From the NCBI GenBank assembly GCA_030123625.1, contig CP126121.1, forward strand, positions 3,822,179-3,886,178: a stretch of 64,000 nt of DNA, given 5' to 3'. Shown one piece after another: positions 53,415 to 60,973 of the stretch (its first letter is position 1; the number at the start of each line of letters is the position of its first letter). The position numbers and the translations under genes are program-made. Origin of the DNA: Nitrospira sp. GTDB lineage: Bacteria; Nitrospirota; Nitrospiria; Nitrospirales; Nitrospiraceae. The notes under the pieces are model-generated. The model had not been told where the DNA came from. It searched no databases and was given only the letters and a program-made list of their open reading frames with translations.

Positions 53415-54508
53415 GGCATGAGGCTGTGAAGATTCAACGCATATGCACGATCGTTTTTGTGATATTGATGTGGGATGTTCTTCTTTGTTCGGCCGGTGGA
53501 GAGAGCCTGGAGGTCTCCAATCTGTCGGTGCCGCCTCCAACGTTGGGAGTTTCAGCATCTTCGGCGGCATCCGGCCTATCCGAACAATCCGCAGCAAGCG
53601 TGCAGGCTCTTGTGATGGGAATCAATGGAGTCGTCTATGCCGGATCCTTCGGGCATGGGATTTTTCGCACCCAGGACCGCGGTGCGACGTGGGCTCCAGT
53701 AGGAGACGGTATCACCGATCCTTTTATTTTGAGTTTGGCCTCCACGAAAGATGGAACAGTCTATGCCGGTACCTTCCGTGGCGGAGTGTTCCGGTCACGC
53801 GATGGAGGAAACAGCTGGCAGCCTGTGAATGAGGGGCTCAAACGGCTTGAAGTCAAGGCGTTACTTGCGGTGAATCAGGAGCTATTTGCCGGCACCGGAG
53901 ACGGCGTATATCGCCTGTATGGCTCCGAGGATCATTGGATGCCTATGACGTCTGGCTTAAACGACATTCTGGTTCACGCACTCGCTCGCTCTGCAGATGG
54001 AACATTATTCGCTGGAACTTCCGGTCAAGGCCTCTTTCGGTTCAGCCCTCGCTCTACCGGCTGGGTTCGTATGCGGCATGGGTTGAAGGACCACGAGGGG
54101 ATGATTGAAAATTTCATTCGTGTGTTGGTGATTGATGAGGACCAGAGCATTTTTGCCGGAACGTTCGACGGCGGAGTCTTTCGCAGCATCGACGGCGGAC
54201 AAACGTGGCGACCAATCAGCCGGGCACTGCCCAACGACTCTATTCGTGGCATCGTATTCAGTGATCAAGGAGTGGTTGTCGCGACTGGAAACGGGATTTT
54301 TAAGACCATGGACAAGGGCAAGCAATGGATCCCCATGAATAACGGTCTGGAGAACCTTGCGGTACAGGTGTTGATTAAAGCCGGTGATAAAGGTTTGTAT
54401 GCCGGGACAAGTTCAGGCGTATTTCGCAGCGATGACGGTGTCTCATGGACGGCCGTTAATCAGGGGCTGGATGCGGGAATAGCGCCACCGCCGTTTCTCT
54501 TTCGGTAA
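53411..54508 (+). CDS. Secreted beta-propeller protein with BNR/YCF48-like repeats
   Basis: A 365-residue product overlapping tatC by four bases. It has a signal peptide (TIVFVILMWDVLLCSAGG), a Ser/Ala/Pro linker, and six to seven repeats of the form GTVYAGTFRGGVFRSRDGG, with Asp-box (S-x-D-x-G-x-x-W) signatures (FRSIDGGQTW, FRTQDRGATW, FRSRDGGNSW). These fold as a beta-propeller of the sialidase/YCF48 kind but lack catalytic residues of sialidases, so a binding role outside the cytoplasm is probable. Confidence 0.85.
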   Translation: MRHEAVKIQRICTIVFVILMWDVLLCSAGGESLEVSNLSVPPPTLGVSASSAASGLSEQSAASVQALVMGINGVVYAGSFGHGIFRTQDRGATWAPVGDGITDPFILSLASTKDGTVYAGTFRGGVFRSRDGGNSWQPVNEGLKRLEVKALLAVNQELFAGTGDGVYRLYGSEDHWMPMTSGLNDILVHALARSADGTLFAGTSGQGLFRFSPRSTGWVRMRHGLKDHEGMIENFIRVLVIDEDQSIFAGTFDGGVFRSIDGGQTWRPISRALPNDSIRGIVFSDQGVVVATGNGIFKTMDKGKQWIPMNNGLENLAVQVLIKAGDKGLYAGTSSGVFRSDDGVSWTAVNQGLDAGIAPPPFLFR

Positions 54509-54528
54509 ATCTAGAAAGGACGAATGCG

Positions 54529-55041
54529 ATGACTGGTAAAGAGGAAAAGATACGGGCAACAATCGCCGTCACGAGCAAGAGCCAACCTATGGGAGAAATT
54601 ATACTTAGGTTCTTTCATGATGTGGCGCCCGGCCACGTCGACAATTTTGTCAAACTTTCTCGAGAAGGATTTTATAATGGGACGACGTTTCACCGCGTCA
54701 TCCCTGGTTTCATGATTCAGGGAGGAGACCCCAACAGTAAGAATTCCGACCGCTCATCCCACGGAATGGGTGGACCTGGTTATAAGGTGAAGGCAGAGTT
54801 CAACAGTACGCCGCACAAGCGAGGCATTGTCTCGATGGCTCGCGCGAACGATCCGGATAGCGCCGGGTCCCAGTTCTTTATTTGCGTCGCAGATGCCAAT
54901 TTCCTCGATTGGCAATATACGGTATTTGGGGAGGTGGTCAGCGGAATGGAGGTGGCCGACAAGATCGTCAATATGAAGCGTGATGGGCATGACAATCCGC
55001 TGGAGCGAGCTGAGATGACCGTCACGATTAGTGAAGGTTGA
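54529..55041 (+). CDS. Cyclophilin-type peptidyl-prolyl isomerase
   Basis: A 170-residue cytoplasmic cyclophilin. Family motifs are FHRVIPGFMIQGGDPN (catalytic Arg and Phe), GSQFFICVADANFLDWQYTVFGEV and the conserved MARANDPDSAGSQFF region. All active-site residues look intact. No signal peptide is present; the N-terminus is polar (MTGKEEKIRATIAV). AAAGGAC lies upstream of the ATG. It speeds proline cis-trans exchange in protein folding. Confidence 0.95.
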   Translation: MTGKEEKIRATIAVTSKSQPMGEIILRFFHDVAPGHVDNFVKLSREGFYNGTTFHRVIPGFMIQGGDPNSKNSDRSSHGMGGPGYKVKAEFNSTPHKRGIVSMARANDPDSAGSQFFICVADANFLDWQYTVFGEVVSGMEVADKIVNMKRDGHDNPLERAEMTVTISEG

Positions 55042-55066
55042 GGCAAAGGCAGAGGTTAATGTCAAA

Positions 55067-55786
55067 ATGCCGTTGAGCTTTCGTCGTCTGGTCTTAGCCT
55101 TGACCTCAGCCTTCTTGCTGTTCGGTTGTGCCGCTCCACATGTGCCATCGCGAATTATTTATGAGGATCCAGTCAATTTCGTGCGGTTGGAAGAGGACTC
55201 GGAAGTGCTCCCCGAATGGCCGCCGAGCCACCATAGCCATCCATTCACGATCGAACCGGAAAAAATGCGGGCGATTTTGTCGGGATTGAAGGTACAGGAA
55301 CATTGGATTGCGCTGCAGCGGTGGCTGCGGGGGGAGTCTCCCCTGGTTCCAGCCTTTACGGATGAGGAGTTGGATCTCTTATCTGTGCGCTTGTCGGAGG
55401 CGCTGGAGGAGGCAAAAGACAACGAGCGGGTGACCTTCTATTTGAGTCAACCGCAGACATTTGCGAGGCGAATTATCACGACGGGCGGACTCTACGTGCA
55501 TGGGACGGAATTGCATATCCTCTTAGGAAATTGGAGAATCATTTACGGCATCCCGGCCTATGGAATGATTTATGATCGGCGTTACCCTATGCGACCGACT
55601 GCGGCGAAAGGATTCGATCTGATCTTTCAGCCGTCCGACGCCGTGATTCCGATGAAGAGCAGCTTGCTGGACGGAATTTTGGCCAATGCGAAGGACGAAC
55701 TCATTATTGATTTAACCAAGCTTGACCCACCCCATCCGGAGGTTTCTCTCGTAAGATCTTGTATGAATCATAAGTCGCCTCGTTAG
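55067..55786 (+). CDS. Lipoprotein of unknown family
   Basis: From ATG 55067 the product has 239 residues and the lipobox LFGC (Cys 20), so it is probably lipid-anchored. An alternative GTG start at 55031 adds 12 residues and overlaps the previous gene. The body opens with SRIIYEDPVNFVRLEEDSE, then WPPSHHSHPF, and has a mixed alpha/beta C-terminus with TGGLYVHGTELHILLGNWR. No known family was recognised. It ends 75 bases before the convergent glycosyltransferase gene. Confidence 0.7.
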   Translation: MPLSFRRLVLALTSAFLLFGCAAPHVPSRIIYEDPVNFVRLEEDSEVLPEWPPSHHSHPFTIEPEKMRAILSGLKVQEHWIALQRWLRGESPLVPAFTDEELDLLSVRLSEALEEAKDNERVTFYLSQPQTFARRIITTGGLYVHGTELHILLGNWRIIYGIPAYGMIYDRRYPMRPTAAKGFDLIFQPSDAVIPMKSSLLDGILANAKDELIIDLTKLDPPHPEVSLVRSCMNHKSPR

Positions 55787-55861
55787 CGGCACGGCGACAC
55801 AGTTCGCGTTCTATTGACGCGGGAAAAGCCGCTGGAAGAAAAAAAGAGGAAGAGGAAGGCC

Positions 55862-56929
55862 TTATCGACCACCCAGGAGGTACATCTTAGGTACCTCTAT
55901 CAGCGCTTCGGCGATGGACTGCCAACCGAGCTTGCTTTGGCCTTCAATGCGGTCACAAAAGCGGATGGGTAATTCCACTACCTCCGCGCCCAGCTGTACT
56001 GCTCGCCAGGCCAGCTCTACTTGAAAGATGTACCCTTTCGTCCGGACGGTTGCAAGGTTCATCCGCGTCAAGAGCTCACGGCGATAACAGCGGAATCCTC
56101 CTGTCCAGTCGTGGACGGCCGAACCGAGGAAGAGGCTGACGTAGGTATTTCCGCAGCGAGAGACAAAACGACGGCTTGCGTTCCAATTTTCGGTTCCTCC
56201 GCCGGGTACATAGCGACTTCCAATCACGAGATCGGCGGTTCGGCTGCGGTGTACCAACCGGGGCAGATCCCAGGGAGCATGGCTGAAGTCGCAATCCATT
56301 TCGATGATGAGGCTGTAATTGCGCTGCAGCGCCCACGTGAAGCCCGCCAAATAAGCCGGTCCAAGCCCTTCTTTTTTCGACCGGTGCAGGACCTGTACAT
56401 GTCCATGCTTGCCACTAAGCCGATCGGCTAGCTCTCCGGTTCCGTCCGGCGAGTTATCATCAACGATTAAGATATCGGCCACAAGATATTGACCGATCGC
56501 CAGCACAAGCGCCTCAAGATTGGCTCGTTCATTGTAAGTCGGGAGGACAATGACGATCGATTGTTTGAAATCGAACGGTGAGGGGGGGACCAGTTGTTTA
56601 CCTGCCGTCACTTGGGAATATCCTAGATACTGGTGGTCAGTAGAATCGTGTGGGCCGATGGCGATGCGTGCGCTGTCGGCACCTCGAGCGATCAGTTCCT
56701 CAGCAAGCTCGAAGTCCGAGACGACGTAGGCTTCATCTTTGCTCAGCTCTTGGAGAGGAAAGACACAGTTGTTCTTGCGGACGGGACAGTAGCGTATTGA
56801 AGGTGCCAAGGCCTTCTCTACTAATTGCACGGAAAGTGATTCGTCGATTGGCATAAAGATACTGCAATCTGCTCCGGAGACGAGCGGCATTGTAAACAAC
56901 AGGAAGTACTCGGGCAAGTCGAAGTCCAC
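55862..56929 (-). CDS. Family 2 glycosyltransferase (polyprenol-phosphate mannosyltransferase-like) with N-terminal extension
   Basis: The 355-residue product has a GT2 core from ~125 (VIVLPTYNERANLEALV, IVDDNSPDGTGELAD, EMDCDFSH as the DxD motif, GSRYVPGGG, WTGGFRCYRRELL). This is the pattern of dolichol/polyprenol-phosphate mannose synthases. There is no C-terminal transmembrane region. The first ~120 residues (MDFDLPEYFLLFTMPLVSGA ... KNNCVFPLQELS) are unlike other members of that family and unrecognised; they may bind nucleotide or membrane. The lipid-linked product suggests glycan assembly, but no partner genes are adjacent. Confidence 0.85.
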   Translation of the reverse strand: MDFDLPEYFLLFTMPLVSGADCSIFMPIDESLSVQLVEKALAPSIRYCPVRKNNCVFPLQELSKDEAYVVSDFELAEELIARGADSARIAIGPHDSTDHQYLGYSQVTAGKQLVPPSPFDFKQSIVIVLPTYNERANLEALVLAIGQYLVADILIVDDNSPDGTGELADRLSGKHGHVQVLHRSKKEGLGPAYLAGFTWALQRNYSLIIEMDCDFSHAPWDLPRLVHRSRTADLVIGSRYVPGGGTENWNASRRFVSRCGNTYVSLFLGSAVHDWTGGFRCYRRELLTRMNLATVRTKGYIFQVELAWRAVQLGAEVVELPIRFCDRIEGQSKLGWQSIAEALIEVPKMYLLGGR

Positions 56930-56959
56930 CTGATTGCCCGTGCGTATTTGTCGTGCATT

Positions 56960-56989
56960 TTGACAGTGTAGGAACGGCTATGCTAGAGT
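56960..56989 (+). promoter_or_regulatory. Putative sigma-70 promoter of the FAD oxidoreductase gene
   Basis: A perfect -35 TTGACA (56960-56965) and TAGAGT (56984-56989) are 18 bases apart, 57 bases before the ATG at 57046, in the 116-bp gap between two divergent genes. The -10 fit is moderate. Confidence 0.45.
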
Positions 56990-57045
56990 CCGCAGTCCAT
57001 TGATATTCCAGATTTTTCTTGACTTAACTTCTTAAGGAATGCTGT

Positions 57046-58395
57046 ATGAGCGGGACACATGGGCATGCGGTTATTGTGGCAGGAGCAGGACCGGCTGGTA
57101 TGGCTGTTGCCAGCGCGCTTTCAAAAGCCGGCCACGAAATCATTATTCTCAATCGTGATATCAAATTTGGAGGATTGGCTGAATATGGGATATTCCCTTC
57201 TAAGCTGAAGCTGCGTGGTGGACTTAAGAAACAATACTGGGAGCTTCTTCAGCAAAAGAATGTTCATTACTTTGGCAATGTCTCCATCGGGAACGGAAAG
57301 GACCTCACGGTCGAAGATGTGCGCGGGTTGGGTGCAAGCGCGGTTGTCTTCACGATCGGTGCGCAAGGAACCAAAGCCATTGGCGTTGAAGGGGACTCGG
57401 CTCAAGGCGTATTTCACGCGAAGGATGTGGTGTATCACTTCAATCGGTTACCGGGTTTTGGCGATCGTCCGTTTGAAGTGGGGAAACATGTCGCCGTGAT
57501 CGGAGCGGGAGATGTGATGGTAGATATTGCTCACTGGTTGATCCGCTATAAGAAAGTTGGGAGGGTCACGGCAATTGTCAGACGGGGACCCGTGGAACGC
57601 AAGTACAATCCAAAAGAAATTCGCAGCATCTGTGCCAATATGGATCTAGAGGGAATCAAAGCCGAGTTCGAGCGCATCAAGGACCGTCTTGCCAAGGTCG
57701 GCCAGAATCCTGATGAAGTCTTACAAGCATTCACCCACGAGTTTACTAAATGCGAGCCCAAGGTGAGTGAGACGAAGATGGGATTTCGGTTCCTTGCATC
57801 ACCAAAGCGTATTCTGGTTGGCGGTGACAATCGGGTTCGTGGACTGGAAATGGAAGATAACCGGCTCGACCCTAAAGGAGAAGATACCGTCGCCGTGGGG
57901 CTGAAACAGTATTATGAATTTCCCTGTGATTCGGTTGTTTTTGCTGTCGGCGACAAGGTAGATGAAACGGTCGGTCTACCCTATAAGAACGGTATGTTTA
58001 CCACGAACCCGAACAAGACCGGCAATGATCCCGATGATGCGCTCTTTCAGGCCTACGATGAATCTATGGGCACGGTCATGGACGGCGTGTTTTTGGCCGG
58101 TTGGGCTCGAAAAGCCAGTGAGGGTCTCGTCGGCGTCGCGAAGCGTGACGGAGATTGGTGTGCGGAAGTCGTCGAGCGCTATCTGACATCCAAGAACGGT
58201 ACCGATGCCAAGATCGTGCTGGATCGCTTGCACGCACTTCTTCGAAAGCGTCAAAGTCGTCCAGTCGACATAAATGGCTTACGGGCACTCGATGTGGCAG
58301 AACGCTCATTCGCCGGGAAAGCAGACTGTATCGGAGAGTTTAAATTTTCAGCAAATCAAGACATGCTCAAATATATTGAACAAGGGAATGTATAA
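57046..58395 (+). CDS. FAD/NAD(P)-dependent oxidoreductase (GltD/adrenodoxin-reductase-like)
   Basis: A 449-residue flavoprotein with an N-terminal FAD motif VAGAGPAGMAVASAL, an NAD(P)-site VIGAGDVMVDIAHW, and the region FGGLAEYGIFPSK typical of the GltD/ferredoxin-NADP reductase group. The C-terminal half is longer than in the glutamate synthase small subunit. It lacks the N-terminal iron-sulfur domain of GltD, so it probably reduces ferredoxin or another small carrier with NAD(P)H. Its natural partner is not seen; the Rieske protein at 30053-30361 is one option. Confidence 0.85.
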   Translation: MSGTHGHAVIVAGAGPAGMAVASALSKAGHEIIILNRDIKFGGLAEYGIFPSKLKLRGGLKKQYWELLQQKNVHYFGNVSIGNGKDLTVEDVRGLGASAVVFTIGAQGTKAIGVEGDSAQGVFHAKDVVYHFNRLPGFGDRPFEVGKHVAVIGAGDVMVDIAHWLIRYKKVGRVTAIVRRGPVERKYNPKEIRSICANMDLEGIKAEFERIKDRLAKVGQNPDEVLQAFTHEFTKCEPKVSETKMGFRFLASPKRILVGGDNRVRGLEMEDNRLDPKGEDTVAVGLKQYYEFPCDSVVFAVGDKVDETVGLPYKNGMFTTNPNKTGNDPDDALFQAYDESMGTVMDGVFLAGWARKASEGLVGVAKRDGDWCAEVVERYLTSKNGTDAKIVLDRLHALLRKRQSRPVDINGLRALDVAERSFAGKADCIGEFKFSANQDMLKYIEQGNV

Positions 58396-58415
58396 AGAAT
58401 GTTCCATATCCCGTT

Positions 58416-59276
58416 TCACACGTGCCCCCATTTCAACTTCTCCCGCAATACTTCGTAATAGTGACTTTCTGGAAATCTAATCAATCTTGTCCGATAGTCT
58501 GAAGCCTGAATGACGGCTGTATCACCCTGTGTCATGGCAACGCCGACTTGCCCATCGAGAGTGGCCATTGATCCGTCATCCTTACTGGTCAACGTCACTT
58601 CAATGACGACATCGCCTGGTACGATCAATGGGCGATGGGTCAATGTATGCGGACAGATTGGAGTCAAGATGAGCGCCTGAAGGGCGGGAGTCATGATGGG
58701 ACCTCCCGCAGAGAGGGAATAGGCGGTAGAGCCTGTGGGTGTTCCGATGATCAAGCCGTCACCTCGTAGGTTGGCCACGAACTGGCCTTCTATGGCGATC
58801 TGTAGTTCGATCATACGAGCGAGGGTGCCTTTACTGATGACGACATCGTTGAGTACGATTCCTCGCGCGACTGTTTCTCCGTGCCGATGAACGTGCGTCG
58901 CCAACATCAGTCGTTCATCGAGGGTAAAGTCGTTGGCGAATACTCGCTCCAGCGAAGGATAGAGATTGTCCAGCCGCACCTCGGTTAAAAATCCGAGCCC
59001 CCCCATGTTGACCCCCACGATAGGAATGCTCCGTTCCGCTGCCAGCCTTGCGGCATTCAGAATGGTTCCGTCTCCGCCCAGCACTAACAGCACATCGGCC
59101 TTTTCGGTAAGTTGCGTTTTCTGAATCCCGCCCGGTTCGTTCAATAACGTTGCAGACGTCGTATCGAGAATAACGTTGATGCTGCGGGCTCGGAGCCAGG
59201 CAACGACTCCGAGTAATGTGGCTTTGACCTCAGGAAATTTTGGCTTGGTGAGAATTCCGACACTTTTACTTTTCAT
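58416..59276 (-). CDS. nadK: NAD kinase
   Basis: NadK phosphorylates NAD to NADP using ATP or polyphosphate. The 286-residue product has the signature VLGGDGTILNAARL, the substrate-binding GVNMGGLGFLTEV, and the C-terminal segment TPTGSTAYSLSAGGPI, all intact. An insertion sequence lies 84 bases upstream of its start and may have replaced part of its original promoter. Its product supplies NADP(H) for the transhydrogenase and reductases in this window. Confidence 0.95.
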   Translation of the reverse strand: MKSKSVGILTKPKFPEVKATLLGVVAWLRARSINVILDTTSATLLNEPGGIQKTQLTEKADVLLVLGGDGTILNAARLAAERSIPIVGVNMGGLGFLTEVRLDNLYPSLERVFANDFTLDERLMLATHVHRHGETVARGIVLNDVVISKGTLARMIELQIAIEGQFVANLRGDGLIIGTPTGSTAYSLSAGGPIMTPALQALILTPICPHTLTHRPLIVPGDVVIEVTLTSKDDGSMATLDGQVGVAMTQGDTAVIQASDYRTRLIRFPESHYYEVLREKLKWGHV

Positions 59277-59342
59277 GGATTCCGTATGCGTGAGCGGCCA
59301 AAAAGGAGGGCGATTGTATCGGGATGTTTCTTTTTATGTCAA

Positions 59343-59359
59343 CGCATGGTCACTCACAT
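59343..59359. repeat. Left target-site duplication of the insertion sequence (17 bp)
   Basis: CGCATGGTCACTCACAT at 59343-59359 is repeated exactly at 60771-60787, directly outside the two ends of the mobile element. An additional upstream A matches by chance or is shared. Such long duplications are the mark of the IS1202-type group. Confidence 0.85.
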
Positions 59360-60770
59360 TGTAGCTAGCCCATCATCTGTCCGCTTTTTGTAGCACATGA
59401 AGTGTCCGGTTTACGGTGCGCCCTCAAGGAGGGCCACCATGATGCGGGCGACAGTGCTACAGGAGGTGAGACGGATGCGATTTGAAGAGTTGTATGCGCG
59501 GCGACACCGAGGGGAACTGACCATGGCGGAGGCGGCGGAGCTGTTAGGCGTCACGGAACGGACGTTTCGCCGCTGGAGCGTCCGCTACGAAACCGAGGGT
59601 GTGGAGGGATTAGAAGATCGGCGGCTGGGCCGGGCCTCGGCTCGGGCGGTGCCGGTAGATGAAGCGCTTCGGATGGTGACGTTGTATGAGACACAGTACC
59701 GGGGCTGGACCGTGAAGCATTTTCATGAGCGCTGGCACCAAGAGCATGGGGGGACGCGCTCTTACACGTGGACGAAGAACCGGCTGCAACGGGCAGGACA
59801 CGTGACTCGGGCCTCCCGGCGCGGAGCGCATCGCAAGAAGCGGCCCCGCAAACCCTTGCCGGGGATGATGCTGCACCAAGACGGATCCCGGCATGAATGG
59901 GTACCGGGATGCCAATGGGATCTGATTGTGACTCTGGATGATGCGACCAGCGAGATGTACTCGGCCTTCTTCGTCGAAGAAGAAGGGACGATGAGCAGTT
60001 TCCGGGGTCTGCGGGAGGTCATTGAAAAACAGGGCCTGTTCAGTTCCCTCTATACCGATCGCGGCTCGCACTACTGGTATACGGAGAAGACGGGAGGCAA
60101 GGTCGATAAGACGCGGCTCACGCAGGTGCATCGGGCGCTCCGGCAATTGGGGATCACGCTCATTGCCGCCTATTCGCCGGAAGCGCGGGGCCGTTCCGAA
60201 CGGGTCTTCCGCACCCTGCAAGATCGATTGCCCAAAGAGCTGGCCCTGGCCAGGATCACCACCATCGCAGCGGCCAACCGATATCTCACCGAGCAATTTC
60301 TTCCGGCCTACAATCGGCGGTTTGCCGTGCCGGCCGTCGAAGCGGGGACGGCCTTCGTCCCCTGGATTGGTTCGAACCTGGCCGAGATTCTCTGTGTGCA
60401 GGATGAGCGGGTGGTGGCCAATGACAACACGGTGCGCTATCAGGGCCAGCATCTGCAGATTCCGCCCGATCAACACCGGTTCCATTATGTGAAGACCACC
60501 GTGCGGGTCCATGCGTATCCCGATAGTACCTTGGCCGTGTTCCATGGCCCGCGATGCTTGGCGCGGTATCAGCCGGATGGGCGGGTGATCGAATCCAAAG
60601 ACGCCCCTTCAAGCCGTCGCGGCCCGACCCGCCGATCGGGCGGCCGACCGATCGTTGATCCTAGGCCAATTGTGCGCGAAAACATTTCGGCGCACGGCTG
60701 AAATTATTCGAGCGAAATACCGGACAGATCATGTGCTACATAAACCGGACAACTTAACTTGCTATCTACA
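59360..60770. mobile_element. ISNCY/IS1202-type insertion sequence, 1411 bp
   Basis: The element is bounded by ends TGTAGCTAGC (59360) and, in reverse complement, TGTAGATAGC (60770). Imperfect terminal inverted repeats extend about 50 bases inward, including near-identical stretches TGTAGCACATGA and TGTCCGGT (left 59378-59410, right 60719-60751) with a 1-base offset. The TGTCCGG word repeats within each end, probably transposase-binding sites. Exact 17-bp direct repeats flank it, implying recent insertion. It holds one intact transposase gene and sits in the nadK-clpC intergenic region. Confidence 0.85.
59439..60701 (+). CDS. ISNCY-family transposase (DDE type)
   Basis: A 420-residue transposase starting at ATG 59439 with AAGGAGGG upstream; an in-frame ATG three bases later is equally possible. 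The N-terminus has a helix-turn-helix (LTMAEAAELLGVTERTFRRW). The integrase-like core shows DDE residues in MLHQDGSRHEW, LYTDRGSHYW and SPEARGRSERVFRTLQDR. The C-terminal region (QIPPDQHRFHYVKTTVRVHA) matches ISNCY-type proteins. No stop or frameshift is seen, so it may be active. It is the only intact mobile gene in the window. Confidence 0.9.
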   Translation: MMRATVLQEVRRMRFEELYARRHRGELTMAEAAELLGVTERTFRRWSVRYETEGVEGLEDRRLGRASARAVPVDEALRMVTLYETQYRGWTVKHFHERWHQEHGGTRSYTWTKNRLQRAGHVTRASRRGAHRKKRPRKPLPGMMLHQDGSRHEWVPGCQWDLIVTLDDATSEMYSAFFVEEEGTMSSFRGLREVIEKQGLFSSLYTDRGSHYWYTEKTGGKVDKTRLTQVHRALRQLGITLIAAYSPEARGRSERVFRTLQDRLPKELALARITTIAAANRYLTEQFLPAYNRRFAVPAVEAGTAFVPWIGSNLAEILCVQDERVVANDNTVRYQGQHLQIPPDQHRFHYVKTTVRVHAYPDSTLAVFHGPRCLARYQPDGRVIESKDAPSSRRGPTRRSGGRPIVDPRPIVRENISAHG

Positions 60771-60787
60771 CGCATGGTCACTCACAT
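60771..60787. repeat. Right target-site duplication of the insertion sequence (17 bp)
   Basis: Exact copy of the sequence at 59343-59359, immediately outside the right end of the element. The base sequence joining the two flanks in the ancestor was therefore a single copy about 84 bp upstream of nadK and 187 bp upstream of the clpC start. Confidence 0.85.
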
Positions 60788-60873
60788 CCAAGTAAGAGCC
60801 GCCATGCGGAAAAAAAGGAAATAACGGCTGATGCTTGTCCTAAGCGCCATGTCGTCTTGTTATCCGCGCAATC

Positions 60874-60902
60874 TTGACTCTCAAGAATACTGTGGTTAAA
60901 AT
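60874..60902 (+). promoter_or_regulatory. Sigma-70 promoter of clpC
   Basis: TTGACT (60874-60879) and TAAAAT (60897-60902) are spaced 17 bases, close to the ideal TTGACA/TATAAT, and lie 71 bases before the clpC ATG. The insertion sequence ends 87 bases upstream, so this promoter survived the insertion. No CtsR-type repeat or CIRCE element was seen. Confidence 0.7.
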
Positions 60903-60973
60903 TAGGCCAAGGTTTTTCAACGGTTTTGCTCGAACGCGGCCGGGGATTTCGCACTCACGAGTAAGGAGGCAGG

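Noticed and set aside
59610-60545. Long open frame antisense to the transposase (311 residues)
   Set aside because: It lies wholly within the transposase gene on the other strand and has the His/Arg/Pro-rich look of a GC-rich shadow; the transposase motifs and ends are on the plus strand.
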